From: Glomus cerebriforme
Taxonomy: Eukaryota; Glomeromycota; Glomeromycetes; Glomerales; Glomeraceae
Assembly: GCA_003550305.1 (NCBI GenBank)
Contig: QKYT01000378.1
Coordinates: 34,440-77,322 of the forward strand
Length of the DNA: 42,883 nucleotides
Reading direction: 5' to 3'
The notes below the pieces were generated by a model. The model was not told the DNA's origin, ran no database searches, and saw only the letters and a list, made by a program, of their open reading frames with translations. This document shows positions 11,463 through 22,609 of this stretch, piece by piece (position 1 is the stretch's first letter; each line of letters begins with the position of its first letter). The translations under genes were made by a program, and so were the position numbers.

Positions 11463-13187
11463 ATGAATGTATCTATTAGTAATTTACCACAAGAAATCTT
11501 TTCCATGATCATTGAAAAGGTCCCTCAAAGATATTTACACAATTGTTTATTAGTAAATAGATGTTTCTTAATTAGTGCTATTCGATATATTTATCTGCAC
11601 GCAATTAATGAAAGATTTTTTAATATACCACACATACTTAACGAACGCTTCATTTATAAAGAAACTGATCTCTCAATAGCCAGCAGATTCGCGCTTTGTT
11701 TGATGAAAAATTTTATAAAATATTTAGATGATAATGATAAAAAGAAATTGAGAGAATGTGACATTAATATTCGTGAAATAATTGAAGAAGGATCAAGACC
11801 AATATTTGATTATGTTTTATTAGTTAAAAAATTGGATCTTATGAACTTATGGAATATGATTAAATTTTGGTTAATGAGAATTGACTATGTTACCGCAGTT
11901 GACAACATGGATTATAAGGAATTTATTGAAAGAGATAAAATTTTCTTGATTTTTCGACTTTTTTGTTATCTAATTGATAGGAAAAATCCGAACGTGATTT
12001 ATGAACTTAACCTGTCTGATTTCCCTGCGTATGAAGATCCGGAATTCCCATGTCCAGATGAAATTCCGGATATATCACACATATTTGCTCGCATTAATCA
12101 AATTTCTGTTGGAAAAGATGTGTTTGTTGAAGATGTTTTTTTTAATAATTTGATACAAATTTGTGTGAATATTACTGATATTAGAGTGGATCAAATCAAA
12201 AAATCAGATTTTTTTGATTATGAATGTATCATTAATTTAATTCATAAACAAAAAAATTTGACTTCTTTAATTGGGATTGATGATGAAGTTTTAAATGAAA
12301 TTTCTGAAACACATCTATCAAAATTAACTCGATTATTTATTGAATTGGCATTTGAAGAGGAAGCAAATTTGGAAGGTATTTCTGGATGCAAGAATCTTCA
12401 ACATTTGTTGCTTAATGCAAAATCTGATCAAACTGATTTCAAAGTTTGGAGGAACTTCTTCATTAAGACTCAAATGAAAGATTTAAAAAGTTTTATCCTT
12501 CTTTGTAACAAACAAATTGTTTATGAAGTACCTCCATTTATACAAAAAACGCATAATCTTCGCGTGTTTCATTGTCTTATTACTGAAGAATATCAAGCAG
12601 TAAATCGCGAAAAAATCAGAGTATTATTCGAGACAATTGCGTCATCATGCTATAATTTATTTTCTTTTCTTTTTACAGTTTATTCCAAAGAAACTATAAA
12701 TGATTTGGAGATTGTTCTCACGACATGTAAAAAATTACAAGAATTAATTCTATATTGCGAAGGATTTTGGTCTCATGGCCACCTTTCCTTACTTGGAAAA
12801 ATAATTCCTTCTAATTTAAAGGTCTTAAATATTAACAATTTGGTATATTGCAAGCATGATTTACAAGATCTTTTAATGAGATGCCACGAGAATGGCATAA
12901 GGAATTTGGTATTGGATCTTACCAACAATGAATATGAGGGTAATCATTCAAGTATATTAAAAATATTAGAATTGTATATAAGCAATGGAACCTTATTAAG
13001 GGAATCTTCCTTAAATTATATTCTTTTACTACTAAATAACAGATGTCTTCATGACGTAAATATATATATTTCATTTCATCTCATATTATTTTTTATGTTT
13101 AATAATTATATAACGAGATTGCAATTTAAACTAGAATGTGATTTAAGCGAAGATTCAATGAATGCTTGGAAATTGGAACGAGTATGA
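11463..13187 (+). CDS. F-box protein with leucine-rich C-terminal region
   Basis: Likely substrate adaptor for an SCF-type ubiquitin ligase. Single exon, 574 aa. Residues about 5-45 read NLPQEIFSMIIEKVPQRYLH then NCLLVNRCFLISAIRYIY, an F-box with the typical L-P-E-I-F start and C-x-L-V-N-R core. The remaining 500 residues have irregular leucine-rich spacing (for example NLQHLLLNAK, LKSFILLCNK, LQELILYCEG, LKVLNINNL), consistent with degenerate LRRs for target binding. The true ATG is taken at 11463; the frame is open five codons further upstream but only with a TTG there. Such F-box/LRR genes are strongly expanded in Glomeromycotina (family knowledge). No intron or break seen. Confidence 0.85.
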   Translation: MNVSISNLPQEIFSMIIEKVPQRYLHNCLLVNRCFLISAIRYIYLHAINERFFNIPHILNERFIYKETDLSIASRFALCLMKNFIKYLDDNDKKKLRECDINIREIIEEGSRPIFDYVLLVKKLDLMNLWNMIKFWLMRIDYVTAVDNMDYKEFIERDKIFLIFRLFCYLIDRKNPNVIYELNLSDFPAYEDPEFPCPDEIPDISHIFARINQISVGKDVFVEDVFFNNLIQICVNITDIRVDQIKKSDFFDYECIINLIHKQKNLTSLIGIDDEVLNEISETHLSKLTRLFIELAFEEEANLEGISGCKNLQHLLLNAKSDQTDFKVWRNFFIKTQMKDLKSFILLCNKQIVYEVPPFIQKTHNLRVFHCLITEEYQAVNREKIRVLFETIASSCYNLFSFLFTVYSKETINDLEIVLTTCKKLQELILYCEGFWSHGHLSLLGKIIPSNLKVLNINNLVYCKHDLQDLLMRCHENGIRNLVLDLTNNEYEGNHSSILKILELYISNGTLLRESSLNYILLLLNNRCLHDVNIYISFHLILFFMFNNYITRLQFKLECDLSEDSMNAWKLERV

Positions 13188-13931
13188 AAACAGAGCAAGA
13201 AGAAGACGCAGAAAATACAATCTTTTTCGACTTGGAACTTGAATATTGATTATATTGATTATATATGTTTTAATTTTCATAAAGTACTATATTGCTTAAT
13301 GCTTATAATATAATCAAATGTTTTTTTAGCAAAATAAATTCAGCAACCATATATTTTTTGTTCATTCATGATAAACGACAAACTTTTAAAGGATATAAAT
13401 TACCGAATATTTTACTAAAGTATTTTTTTTCTATTATATATTTATTACGAAGATAATATTAGTTCATGTTGCACAGCCTCGTAGCTGGAAATTATTAAAT
13501 GTGAAATCATATTTTCACTATAATGTAAAGTTTTACGTTTATGAAATAAAGTGAAGTTACGTAGTAATTTTCTATATAATATTTGTTTAACTCATTTAGA
13601 AAATTCTCAAACGTTTATCGCAACATGTCGTCAATGTATCCCTCCCATTGTTGTTTATCATTATGGTGGGACTATTTGTTTCGAAGTTGTTGTATACATG
13701 TCACATCAGCCAAAAGTTTTATTTCAATGATTAATACAATTCCTTTATCGATTGTTACTTAATCAGTAAAGTCATTTATCTCAAACTTAATACGTTCCTT
13801 CTGATGCAATTCTTTTTCCACTACTTGTCTTACTTGTTACCTGAAACTCTGGTCTGATCAAAAAGAGTTCATACAGAAATAAGATCATTATATATGTTTT
13901 GGCATTATGTTATTATTATTATGAAAATTAC
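13188..13931. other. Intergenic after F-box gene
   Basis: No gene seen. Less AT-biased than the block at 14059-15584. It ends at the left border of a small TIR element. Confidence 0.5.
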
Positions 13932-14058
13932 TAAACATCGCCTGGGCGATCATCGTCTTTACCAGCATTAGGATAACATTTTGGGCGGAGTTACATTCTT
14001 ATTCTTAATTCTGTTCCAAGTTTCATCCTAATGCGAATGATCGTCCAGGCGATGTTTA
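13932..14058. mobile_element. MITE-like element with TA target duplication
   Basis: A 123-bp stretch (13934-14056) starts AACATCGCCTGGGCGATCAT and ends in the reverse complement with one mismatch (ATGATCGTCCAGGCGATGTT). The inverted arms continue with more mismatches to GCATTAGGAT / ATCCTAATGC, about 40 bp each. A TA dinucleotide lies directly outside each end, as expected for Tc1/mariner-type insertion. No coding capacity, so it would be non-autonomous. The transposase source is not in this window. Confidence 0.7.
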
Positions 14059-15584
14059 TTATTATAAAAATATACTAAAAATTAAGATTCCAAAAATATT
14101 TACTTTTTGTTACTATATACTTTATCTATTCAAAATTAGTAAAAAGTTATACTCAGATTAAAGAATTAAAGAATTTGTAACCTTTAATAATTTTAGCAAA
14201 AATAAAATAATTAAATAAAATAATTTTTTTTATCTAAATCAAAAAAATTTGGCTTTTAGATTTAACTAAAAAATCTTTATAAATTAGAATAATATCTACT
14301 GAAATTTATAAGAAAAAATTTTTATTGGTAATTTATTTTTTATAATAATACTACTATTTGTATAAAGTAATTAAAGAATAATATAAAATTTTTAAAAAAA
14401 AATATAAAAATTATAAAAAAAAATATATTTATATTATTTGAATTTAAATATTTTATAAATTACTTTACAATTTATTATATAAGTCTTTTTAAAATATTTT
14501 TTTAAAAATGTAAAATATTTTTTCTATTTTTTTTTTATTTATTTTCAATATATACTTTTTTGCAATAAGTATTATATATTATAAGTTATAGTATCTTTCT
14601 TATATATAATATTTTTTTTCATTCTTTTATGTAAAAAGAGTTTTATTTCTATTAATATTATTATTTTAAAAATCTAATTTTACTTAAAAATTATATATAA
14701 ATATTTTTTTAATTATTTTTAATAATAATACAAAGTTTTTAAATATAATAATATAAGATTAACCTTTTAAAATTTGCAAAATATCTGAAATATTATATAT
14801 AATACTTTATTATATAACTAGTCAAATACTATTAAGATAAATATATTTGAATTTTTAGTATTAGATTTAAAATTAAACAATTTCAAAAATTTTAGCTAAT
14901 ATTTTTTTTGAATAAAAATATAAATAAACCATTTTTTTAAATTAGTTCTTATTTATTTTTTTTATTTAAAAAAGCAATAGAAAAGAATTTTAAAAAATTA
15001 TAATATTTCTAAATTATAAAGTTTTTTTTTTTACTTCTTCTATTTTATTTTATTACTAATACTTTTTTTTATAATTTTTACTTATTTTTTAAAATAAAAA
15101 TATAATTACATTAAAATTAAAATATTATTAAAAAAAATATTATTTTATATTTATTATTTTCTTTAACTTCTTAACTTTTGTTTTACGTTTAATATTCTTT
15201 TTATAATTTATCTTAATTTTCTTAAATATTACTAATAATTAGTATTATATTTTATATAAATTAAAAATAATAAATTAAATGCAATATTGTAATAAATTAC
15301 ATAATATTTGTAATAATTATTACTAGTAATATAATAAACTTCTAATTTAGAAGTTAAAGTTTTAATTTGTAATTTTAAAGTATAATTATAAAAAATCTTT
15401 TAAAGAACAAGATTTATTTTATTATTAGTATAATTTGGCAAATATATACAAAATTTAATGTTAAAAATTTTACATATTTAAATAAATAAATAAGAAACAA
15501 TATTATAAAATGGAACATAAATTTCCTTTAATATTGTTTATTATTTATACTGTTAATAAAAAAAAGTAATTGCATTAATATATA
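14059..15584. other. Extremely AT-rich 1.5-kb block
   Basis: Almost only A and T, with isolated G or C, no ORF above about 60 codons and no recognisable gene. The change in composition is sharp, starting right after the TIR element and ending at the stop codon of the oxidoreductase gene on the minus strand (15585). It could be a decayed insertion, mitochondrial-type DNA, or an AT-rich spacer with a structural role; sequence alone does not decide. Confidence 0.6.
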
Positions 15585-18500
15585 CTATGAATTATATGAA
15601 AAAAGAAACTTTGTATTCAATTTACCTGTTAAGGGTACATCAAGTGGACTCTATAATCATAATTTAGAAAAGAACGAAAATAATTTGATTAAAATTTTTA
15701 TTCTTAAATACGATATTAATACAAATAAATTAATTACCAATCCATTTCGAATTTCTGTAGCTGTTGGGAATTTGCCAAGCCTAAACTATTAATGATATTG
15801 AAAAATATATTAATATAATTCATTTGTATGTACAAATATGTAATATAACAAAATTACAAACCAATTCAGAACAATGGGATACAAGAGGATCAACAGAAAT
15901 TGTAGCAACTGCTACAATTTTATCATCACCTGTTAGAAGAAAAAAATAAGTAAAATATTCCTCAAATGATTAATGATGAATTTAAGATACACACGTGCAT
16001 AAAAGGCAGCAAATTTCATTTCTTCTAAATTTCCTTGCACAATAACATCATCAAAACTACTAGCATATCCACAATAACGTAATCCTTTATTAAGCTGATT
16101 ACTCCAAAAGTAAGGAATCCTTCTGGATGGAGTTGTTTTTTTGCTTGTTATGGCATCAGCTGCTGCTCTTCCTGTATTTTCCGCAAATGACTAATTATTT
16201 ATAATTATTTATTAGTTTATAAAATAATGATATAACATAATGTTATGGTTATTTACCCAATGCTCAATTCTGAGGGTTTCATTAGTTCCAAAATAATGAA
16301 ATCTAGCAATGTCACCTATAAATTAAATAACAAAATAAAAATCAATCATATAATTATTTTAAAAAAAGTTATTAAATAATATTTACCAACTGCATAAACA
16401 TCTTCAAGTCCTTCAACTTTGAAATCCTCAGTAACCTTTAAACTACCATCTCTTTCTAATGTAAATCCAGCCGTATTTTTCAAAAATTCCTAATTAAAAT
16501 GAAATTTCTGTAAGCAACTTAGTAAATATGTTTATGAAAATTAAGACAAGTAAAACTCACCGTTGATGGTACAACTCCAGCCCCAACTACTACTACATCA
16601 GCTTTAATTTTTGTTTCATTCTGTAAAACTACTGCACCGCCTATGTTAGGATCTGTTTCTATAATATTATATAAAAATTATTAGGATTGGATTTAATAAG
16701 AAGTATAATATAAATATTTAACTAACCAGATGGTTCAATTGCCTTAACTACAGCTTCCAAATAGAATTTAACTCCAGCATCTTCATGCAATCTTTGAAAT
16801 ACAGCTCCAATTTTTTCTCCAAGTACTCTTTCAAATGGTACCTAATTAATTGAAATAAGATCACCTGTCCAACTTTATTAGACTTAATGTTAATAATAAG
16901 TAAAAATATCAACCTTTTCCATGCCAATGACAGACACATTAGCTTTTTTAGCCGAAATTGCAGCTACTTCCATTCCAATAAAAGATGACCCAATAATTAC
17001 AAGATTTTTCTTCTCATTTCCAACCACGGCTATTTAATAAAGTAATATATTAGTTAGAAATAATAAACAACTATATATGTTTAACCTTTATTTACCTTTT
17101 TCAATGTTTTTATAATCATCATAAGTGCGAAGATAAAACACATTTTTAAGATCAATTCCTTGAATTGGAATTGATCTTGGCTATAAAGAAATACATTTAA
17201 AGATTAAGATTAAAATAATGAAATATATATTAAAATAATTTTCCATTTAACAAAAATTAGCTTACATGAGCACCAGTCGCAATAATCAAGCTATTATATT
17301 TCAATTTTTCACCATTATCAAGAGTAACAATTTTTGATATTGGATCTACTTCTGTTGCAGACTACAAAAAAATATATTTCTGAATATTTCCAAAAAAGCC
17401 TAAATAAGTTTTATCATAAAATACTTACAGTTCCCAATTTAAGCGATATAAATAATTCATCATAAAACTCCTTTTTTCTCATAGTTAACTTCTCAATACC
17501 AAAACCAAAATTTTTAGAGAGTTTTGGCCTGACAAGTAAATAAAAAAATCGCTAAGTGGCTTAGTTGGAAAAAAAAAATAAATACATTAGAAATATTTGA
17601 TCACTAACCTATCAATAGGCAAATAAGATTCGCGGCTCACAAGAATGATTTTTCCATCATACCCATTCTATATCAATATTATTAATCAGAATCAATAAAA
17701 TCAAGAATCATGAAATAATCGGCTTGAATTTCACAAAAACTGAATTTATCTGATATATATACCTCACGAAGTTTTTCTGCCGCAGTATTACCACTAGCAC
17801 CACCTCCAAGGATTACTACAACGTTTTTTTCTTCGTCAAATGAGGATGGGGGAACCTTACATTTAGGAGGACGTCTTCCACTTTTCAATGCTGAAATTAA
17901 AATATATAAACAAACAAATATATAATTGTATAATTGTGTATTTAGATATTCATTGTGTTACCTGCTTCATCGACCTCCACATAGATATCATCATCTTTAA
18001 TAGTAACCTAATCATATTAAAATTTGAAACGGGACAGAAACAGAATTAATTTAGAAAATAACGTAATTTATTTTATTTTATTTTATTATTTTTACCTTAA
18101 ATTTTTGAAGATTATCCAGTCCGGGAGAATCCTCTTATTATAATGAAAATGGTTATGAATAAATTTGATTAAAATTTCCTGGTAACTCATAATAATATTC
18201 ATACCAATATCTCCAGTTTTAGCGTCGAAGCAAGCTCCGTGCCAAGGACTAAATTAAAAGATCGTATTATTTAGCTATAATTTAAAATAAATAAATAATA
18301 TTGATTTACCAAGTAATACGTCCGTCACTTGAAAAGACACCGTTAATAAGAGGTGCCTAAATTACAACATATTATACCATATTAAATTCTCGATATTTAA
18401 CAGAGAAATAAATTGGCAGTTCATTAGAAATTCTTTAACAAAAACATACTCCATAGTGAGTGCACTTGTGGGAAGTAGCATAAATTTGTCCACCAGTTTT

Positions 18501-18658
18501 TGTAAGGAGTATTTTAGAGTTGCTACCAACAACAACTTCCTTCCTAGAAAATGGAAAATTATTAAGGAACATAAAAAAAAAATTAACAAAATTGATATGT
18601 TAATTACATTTGTCCGTCTTTAAGCTCGGAAGCTTTACCGGCAATATATTCAACCATC
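15585..18658 (-). CDS. AIFM3-type Rieske/FAD-NAD(P)H oxidoreductase (20 exons)
   Basis: Flavoprotein reductase of the apoptosis-inducing-factor-like (AIFM3) group, passing electrons from NAD(P)H through FAD to a Rieske 2Fe-2S centre. Exons, in transcript order: 18658-18609, 18543-18450, 18356-18310, 18248-18205, 18133-18096, 18007-17962, 17890-17763, 17667-17609, 17528-17429, 17361-17266, 17180-17096, 17029-16914, 16841-16727, 16658-16561, 16489-16387, 16315-16257, 16190-15995, 15929-15862, 15785-15738, 15650-15585; all phases close, 551 aa. Seen: Rieske ligands in KCTHYG (C44, H46) and CPWHG (C64, H67); GDIEDSPGLDNL; FAD loop GGGASG (about 135-140); ATGA; NAD(P) loop GSSFIG (about 276-281); VYAVGDIA (about 403-410); C-terminal FDDVIVQG as in AIFM3. 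No clear mitochondrial presequence. Divergent from the NOX gene, with 876 bp between starts. Confidence 0.9.
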
Positions 18659-19534
18659 GTAAAGTTGAAAATGCGAGAGAAATTAGCTTGAACAGGTAAG
18701 AAAAGAAAGTTAGAGAATTTATTATCGATGCAAAATCAAGAATTATCTTGAATTAAACTGGTTTCTCATAACGTGGCATCAATCAAATGATAAGGCCGCA
18801 GTCTGCAGAAAATCTTTTAATTTTCAATTTGATGACGATCCTTTGTCGATCATTTATATTAACCCGGCATGATTTGTATACTTCAGTGGTTTAAAAATAA
18901 GTTTTAAAGTTTCGACCGAAGTTCACCCGAAATTTAGGTGATATTATGCAAAATTTTTTTTATGATTATCGAAAAATGAATAAGATCGGCTATGTATTTC
19001 TTTTTTTCGAAAAGGTCCTTATGTCCGTAAAAGTAGTGACATTAATTATTAATATAAAGAAAAATAACTTAATTGGACATCATTATTCATGATACAGATT
19101 TAATAGGATTCAAAACGTTGTATCACCTCTCGTTACGCTTTACTTTCTTCAATTAGCAAGTATCGGCCGCCGTACAATGCAGGAAATTAATTACATTCCA
19201 CTTTAAAACTAAATATAAAACCTCCCCTCTTGAAATATAATTAATATAATTATATAATTTAATAAACTAATTTTGTTCGTGATACTTTCTTTAATCAGCG
19301 GAATTATAATTTTCTATTTAAATCCTAAAAAAAATATTCAAATTTCAATGTATCAATATTTCACTCCTTCAAAAATTTTTATACATTCTTTTCCCGTTCT
19401 TTGTCTTTTTCATAAAGTCTCTCGGCTGGCCGAGCCTGTTTTCCTCTAGAATTTGAATTTTTTTATAGCTCATTCATTTATATATCAAAACTTTTCGAAA
19501 AATTATTATACACACATATATTCTTCGTAAGAAA
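18659..19534. promoter_or_regulatory. Shared upstream region of AIFM3-type gene and NOX
   Basis: The two genes point away from each other across 876 bp, so this interval must contain both 5' leaders and promoters. It contains GC-richer islands (about 19160-19175, GTATCGGCCGCCGTACAATG) in AT-rich DNA, and CCTCCCCTC at about 19221-19229. Calling it bidirectional is inference from geometry only. Confidence 0.5.
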
Positions 19535-21762
19535 ATGAATAAAAATAACAACATACCAGGATATAATCCATATTTTGATGATGGAAATACGAATCCACCG
19601 GAATACGAAACTATGAAAACGTATGTTAACGCTTCAGGTTTTAGAGATAGTTATGAAGCAACAGGAATGCCAAATAATATAATGTACCCAGAAGAAGTTG
19701 CCCTTCAGAGACAGACTTCTACTAAAACCCTTTTAGAAAAAGAAGTTGCACGTGGAGATTCAATGAGAAAACTAACAAGGGGTGACTCGGGAAAGAAAAT
19801 GCAAACGCTTAATAAATTTGATCCTACAAGTGCATATAATAGTTCTGTAACTGCCAAAAAACCAGAAACTAGATACGAAAAGTTACAAGCTTGGATGGTC
19901 AACGAAGGTAAATAATAAATGTTTAGTTATTATCTAAAAACAATGTATATAATACATGTGTAGAATTTTTTTTTTTTACTCGATTTGCTTTTAATAAAAA
20001 CTTTCCGTATTTTTATATTTATGTAGGTGGTAGCAAAATATTTACCATATTATGGGTTATTATTCATGCATTGGTATTTTCGATGGCCTTCCTCAATTAC
20101 TTTTACAACGATAATTTGACAATTGCAAGAGCTACCTTTGGAATGACATATGTGTTTGCACGCTCAGCAGCTTTAGTCCTCCATGTAGACGCAGCCGTAG
20201 TTTTATTTCCCGTTTGTCGTAACTTAGTTTCTCTCGTTCGTCAAACTCCACTTAATAATATTATCTCATTTGATAAAAATATTGAATTTCATAAAGCTAT
20301 TGGTTGGTCTATTTTGTTTTTCACAATAGTTCACACTGTAGCACATTGGATTAATTTCTATCGTTTGGCGGTGGCAAAAAATGGGGGGATTGTCTTATGG
20401 CTTCAGCTTAATTTTGCAACTGGACCTGGAATAACTGGATATGTTATGCTTATCAGTTTGCTTATTATGGTTGCTACAGCTACAGAAAAAGCTAGACGTC
20501 CTCATTTCAATAGATTCTGGTATCTTCATCATCTTTTTATTCCATTCTTTGGTGCATGGGCTTTCCACGGTGCTTTCTGTATGATCCAACCAGATAGAGA
20601 ACCAAAATGTAAAGATATTGCTTCATTTTGGAAATATTGGATTGCATCTGGATCAATTTATATTGGAGAACGTATTCTTCGAGAAATCCGTGCTCGTCAT
20701 ACAACTTATATTTCAAAAGTTGTTATGCATCCATCTAAAGTTGTTGAAATTCAAATTAAGAAAGAACATACTAAAACTAGAGCTGGACAATATATTTTCT
20801 TATGTTGTCCTGAAGTTTCAGTTTGGCAATGGCATCCATTTACACTAACATCAGCTCCCGAAGAAGATTATATCTCTGTACATATTCGTGTTGTTGGTGA
20901 TTTTACTGAGGAATTAGCTAAAAAATTAGGATGTAATTTTGAAGAAGAAGCTAAGTTAAGAAAAAAGAATCAAGATCGCATTAAGAGCCAGTATGATGGA
21001 ATTGATATTTCTTCAGTCATTCCTGATCTTCAAAAAGTTTTGCCAAGAGTTATGGTTGACGGTCCATTTGGTAGCGCTTCCGAAGATGTATTCAAATTCG
21101 AAGTTGCCATGCTTGTGGGTGCCGGTATCGGTGTCACACCGTTTGCTAGTATCCTCAAGAGTATCTGGTTAGAATTTAACTTATGAATTTACTTAAATAT
21201 GTTTTTTGAAAGCTTTTATTAAATAAGATTTTTATTTCTTTTAGGTATCGTGTCAATTATCCAAAGAAATCTACTAAACTTCGAAAAGTTTACTTCTTTT
21301 GGATTTGCCGTGATTATGATTCTTTTGAATGGTTTCAATCATTATTATTAGCTATAGAAGAACAAGATATACAACAGTTTATTGAAATCCACACCTATCT
21401 AACAGGTCGCTTACGTCATTCAGAAGTCGGTAATATTCATGTCAATGATGATGGAAATATTAAAGATACTATTACAGGACTTCGTTCACCAACACAATTT
21501 GGACGTCCAAATTGGGATAAAATCTTTTCAAATATGAGAGAACAACACCCTGCTACTGACGTTGGTGTATTTTTCTGTGGACCTAAACCTCTTGGAAAAC
21601 AAATACATACAAAATGTAATTTGTGGAGTCAAGGTTTCGAGGACGGTACAAGATTTTATTACGGAAAAGGTAATATTTTTAATTTAATTTATTAAGAAAT
21701 TTTATAGTTTAAAATTTATAACTAATCATTTTATATTTTATTCCTAAACAGAAAATTTTTAA
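19535..21762 (+). CDS. NADPH oxidase (NOX), superoxide-generating
   Basis: Membrane flavocytochrome moving electrons from cytosolic NADPH through FAD and two hemes to O2 on the far side. Exons 19535-19907, 20027-21167, 21245-21669, 21752-21762; 649 aa. The last exon codes only the end of the conserved NOX terminus, YGKENF. Seen: six-helix ferric-reductase domain with candidate heme histidines in EFHKAIGW (about H213), IVHTVAHW (H227), LHHLF (about H293) and AFHGAF (about H305); FAD motif WHPFTLTSAP (about 393-402); NADPH loops GAGIGVTPF (about 489-497) and FFCGPKPLG (about 614-622). An unusual 125-residue N-terminal extension holds two RGDS motifs (in VARGDSMRK and LTRGDSGKK), is polar, and has no visible EF-hand. 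Typical fungal NoxA is near 550 aa, so the extension accounts for the extra length. Confidence 0.94.
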
Positions 21763-22375
21763 TAGAAATAAACCAATCAAAAATGATTTTTCCAATTACA
21801 AATAAATTTTTACAAATTATTTTATCTTAGTAATTTTGTCCACTTTGATTTTGTATCTTTGTAAACAATCCAATCATCTATAATTTTGTAAATGTAATTA
21901 AAGTGGGGTTTTGTACAAAAAAGAGAAATAACTGCTTATTATATAATGTATAATCTTTTATTTTTTATTAATTATTTATTTATCTTTTGTAATAAACTTT
22001 TCTAATTGTATAATAAGCAAGCAACTTATTAATTTCAATATTAGTAATATATATAATGAAGCAGTTTATTTTAAAATGCTAGATGTCAAACATTGGGATT
22101 TCAAGACAACAAATTGGTGATTTTGAGTTATTCTTAAACTGATTTTCAATTTAAGAAATTTTCATATTTAATATTTTAATAAAGTTAATAGATTTTTAAA
22201 TGTTAGAAATTTGTCACAAAATTGAGTTTTTGGTAGCAATACATTCTGTGTTCAAACGAAAATTCATGCAGTTAATTCTGGCGATCTCCGCAATAATAGT
22301 TGACAAATTTTCGGGTAAGAAATTTAGTTTTACAAGCATTACATCACTTAAATTATGTATTAATTATTCACAAAA
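21763..22375. other. Intergenic downstream of NOX
   Basis: No gene seen. AT-rich. The NOX 3' UTR and polyadenylation site should be here. Short open frames (for example from 22200) start without good context and resemble nothing I know. Confidence 0.45.
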
Positions 22376-22556
22376 TCAAAATTTATATTCTATATATATA
22401 TATCAGAGAATTCATGTGATGTTTTGTTATACCCTTTTTTATTACGTCTTTGCAATTCCTGCACCTCTCTTTGCAACCTTTTGTATCCAAACTTTTCTTA
22501 CAGTTTTTACAAGTTGTAAGACAAGGTGCATCTTCCTGTTTGTGTTTGCATCCATC
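22376..22556 (-). pseudogene. Cys-rich (zinc-binding-like) gene fragment
   Basis: A frame of 60 codons reads GCKHKQEDAPCLTTCKNC and continues with further CK, GC and RC pairs, nine cysteines in about 40 residues, spaced like zinc-binding knuckles. It is closed by stops on both sides and has no start codon. Family unknown. It lies just downstream of the broken Crinkler-like gene on the same strand and could be its far C-terminal remnant or an independent relic. Confidence 0.4.
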
Positions 22557-22609
22557 ATATATTTATAATACAAAACTACACTGGCAAGAAATTGAGTCCC
22601 TAAAAGAGA

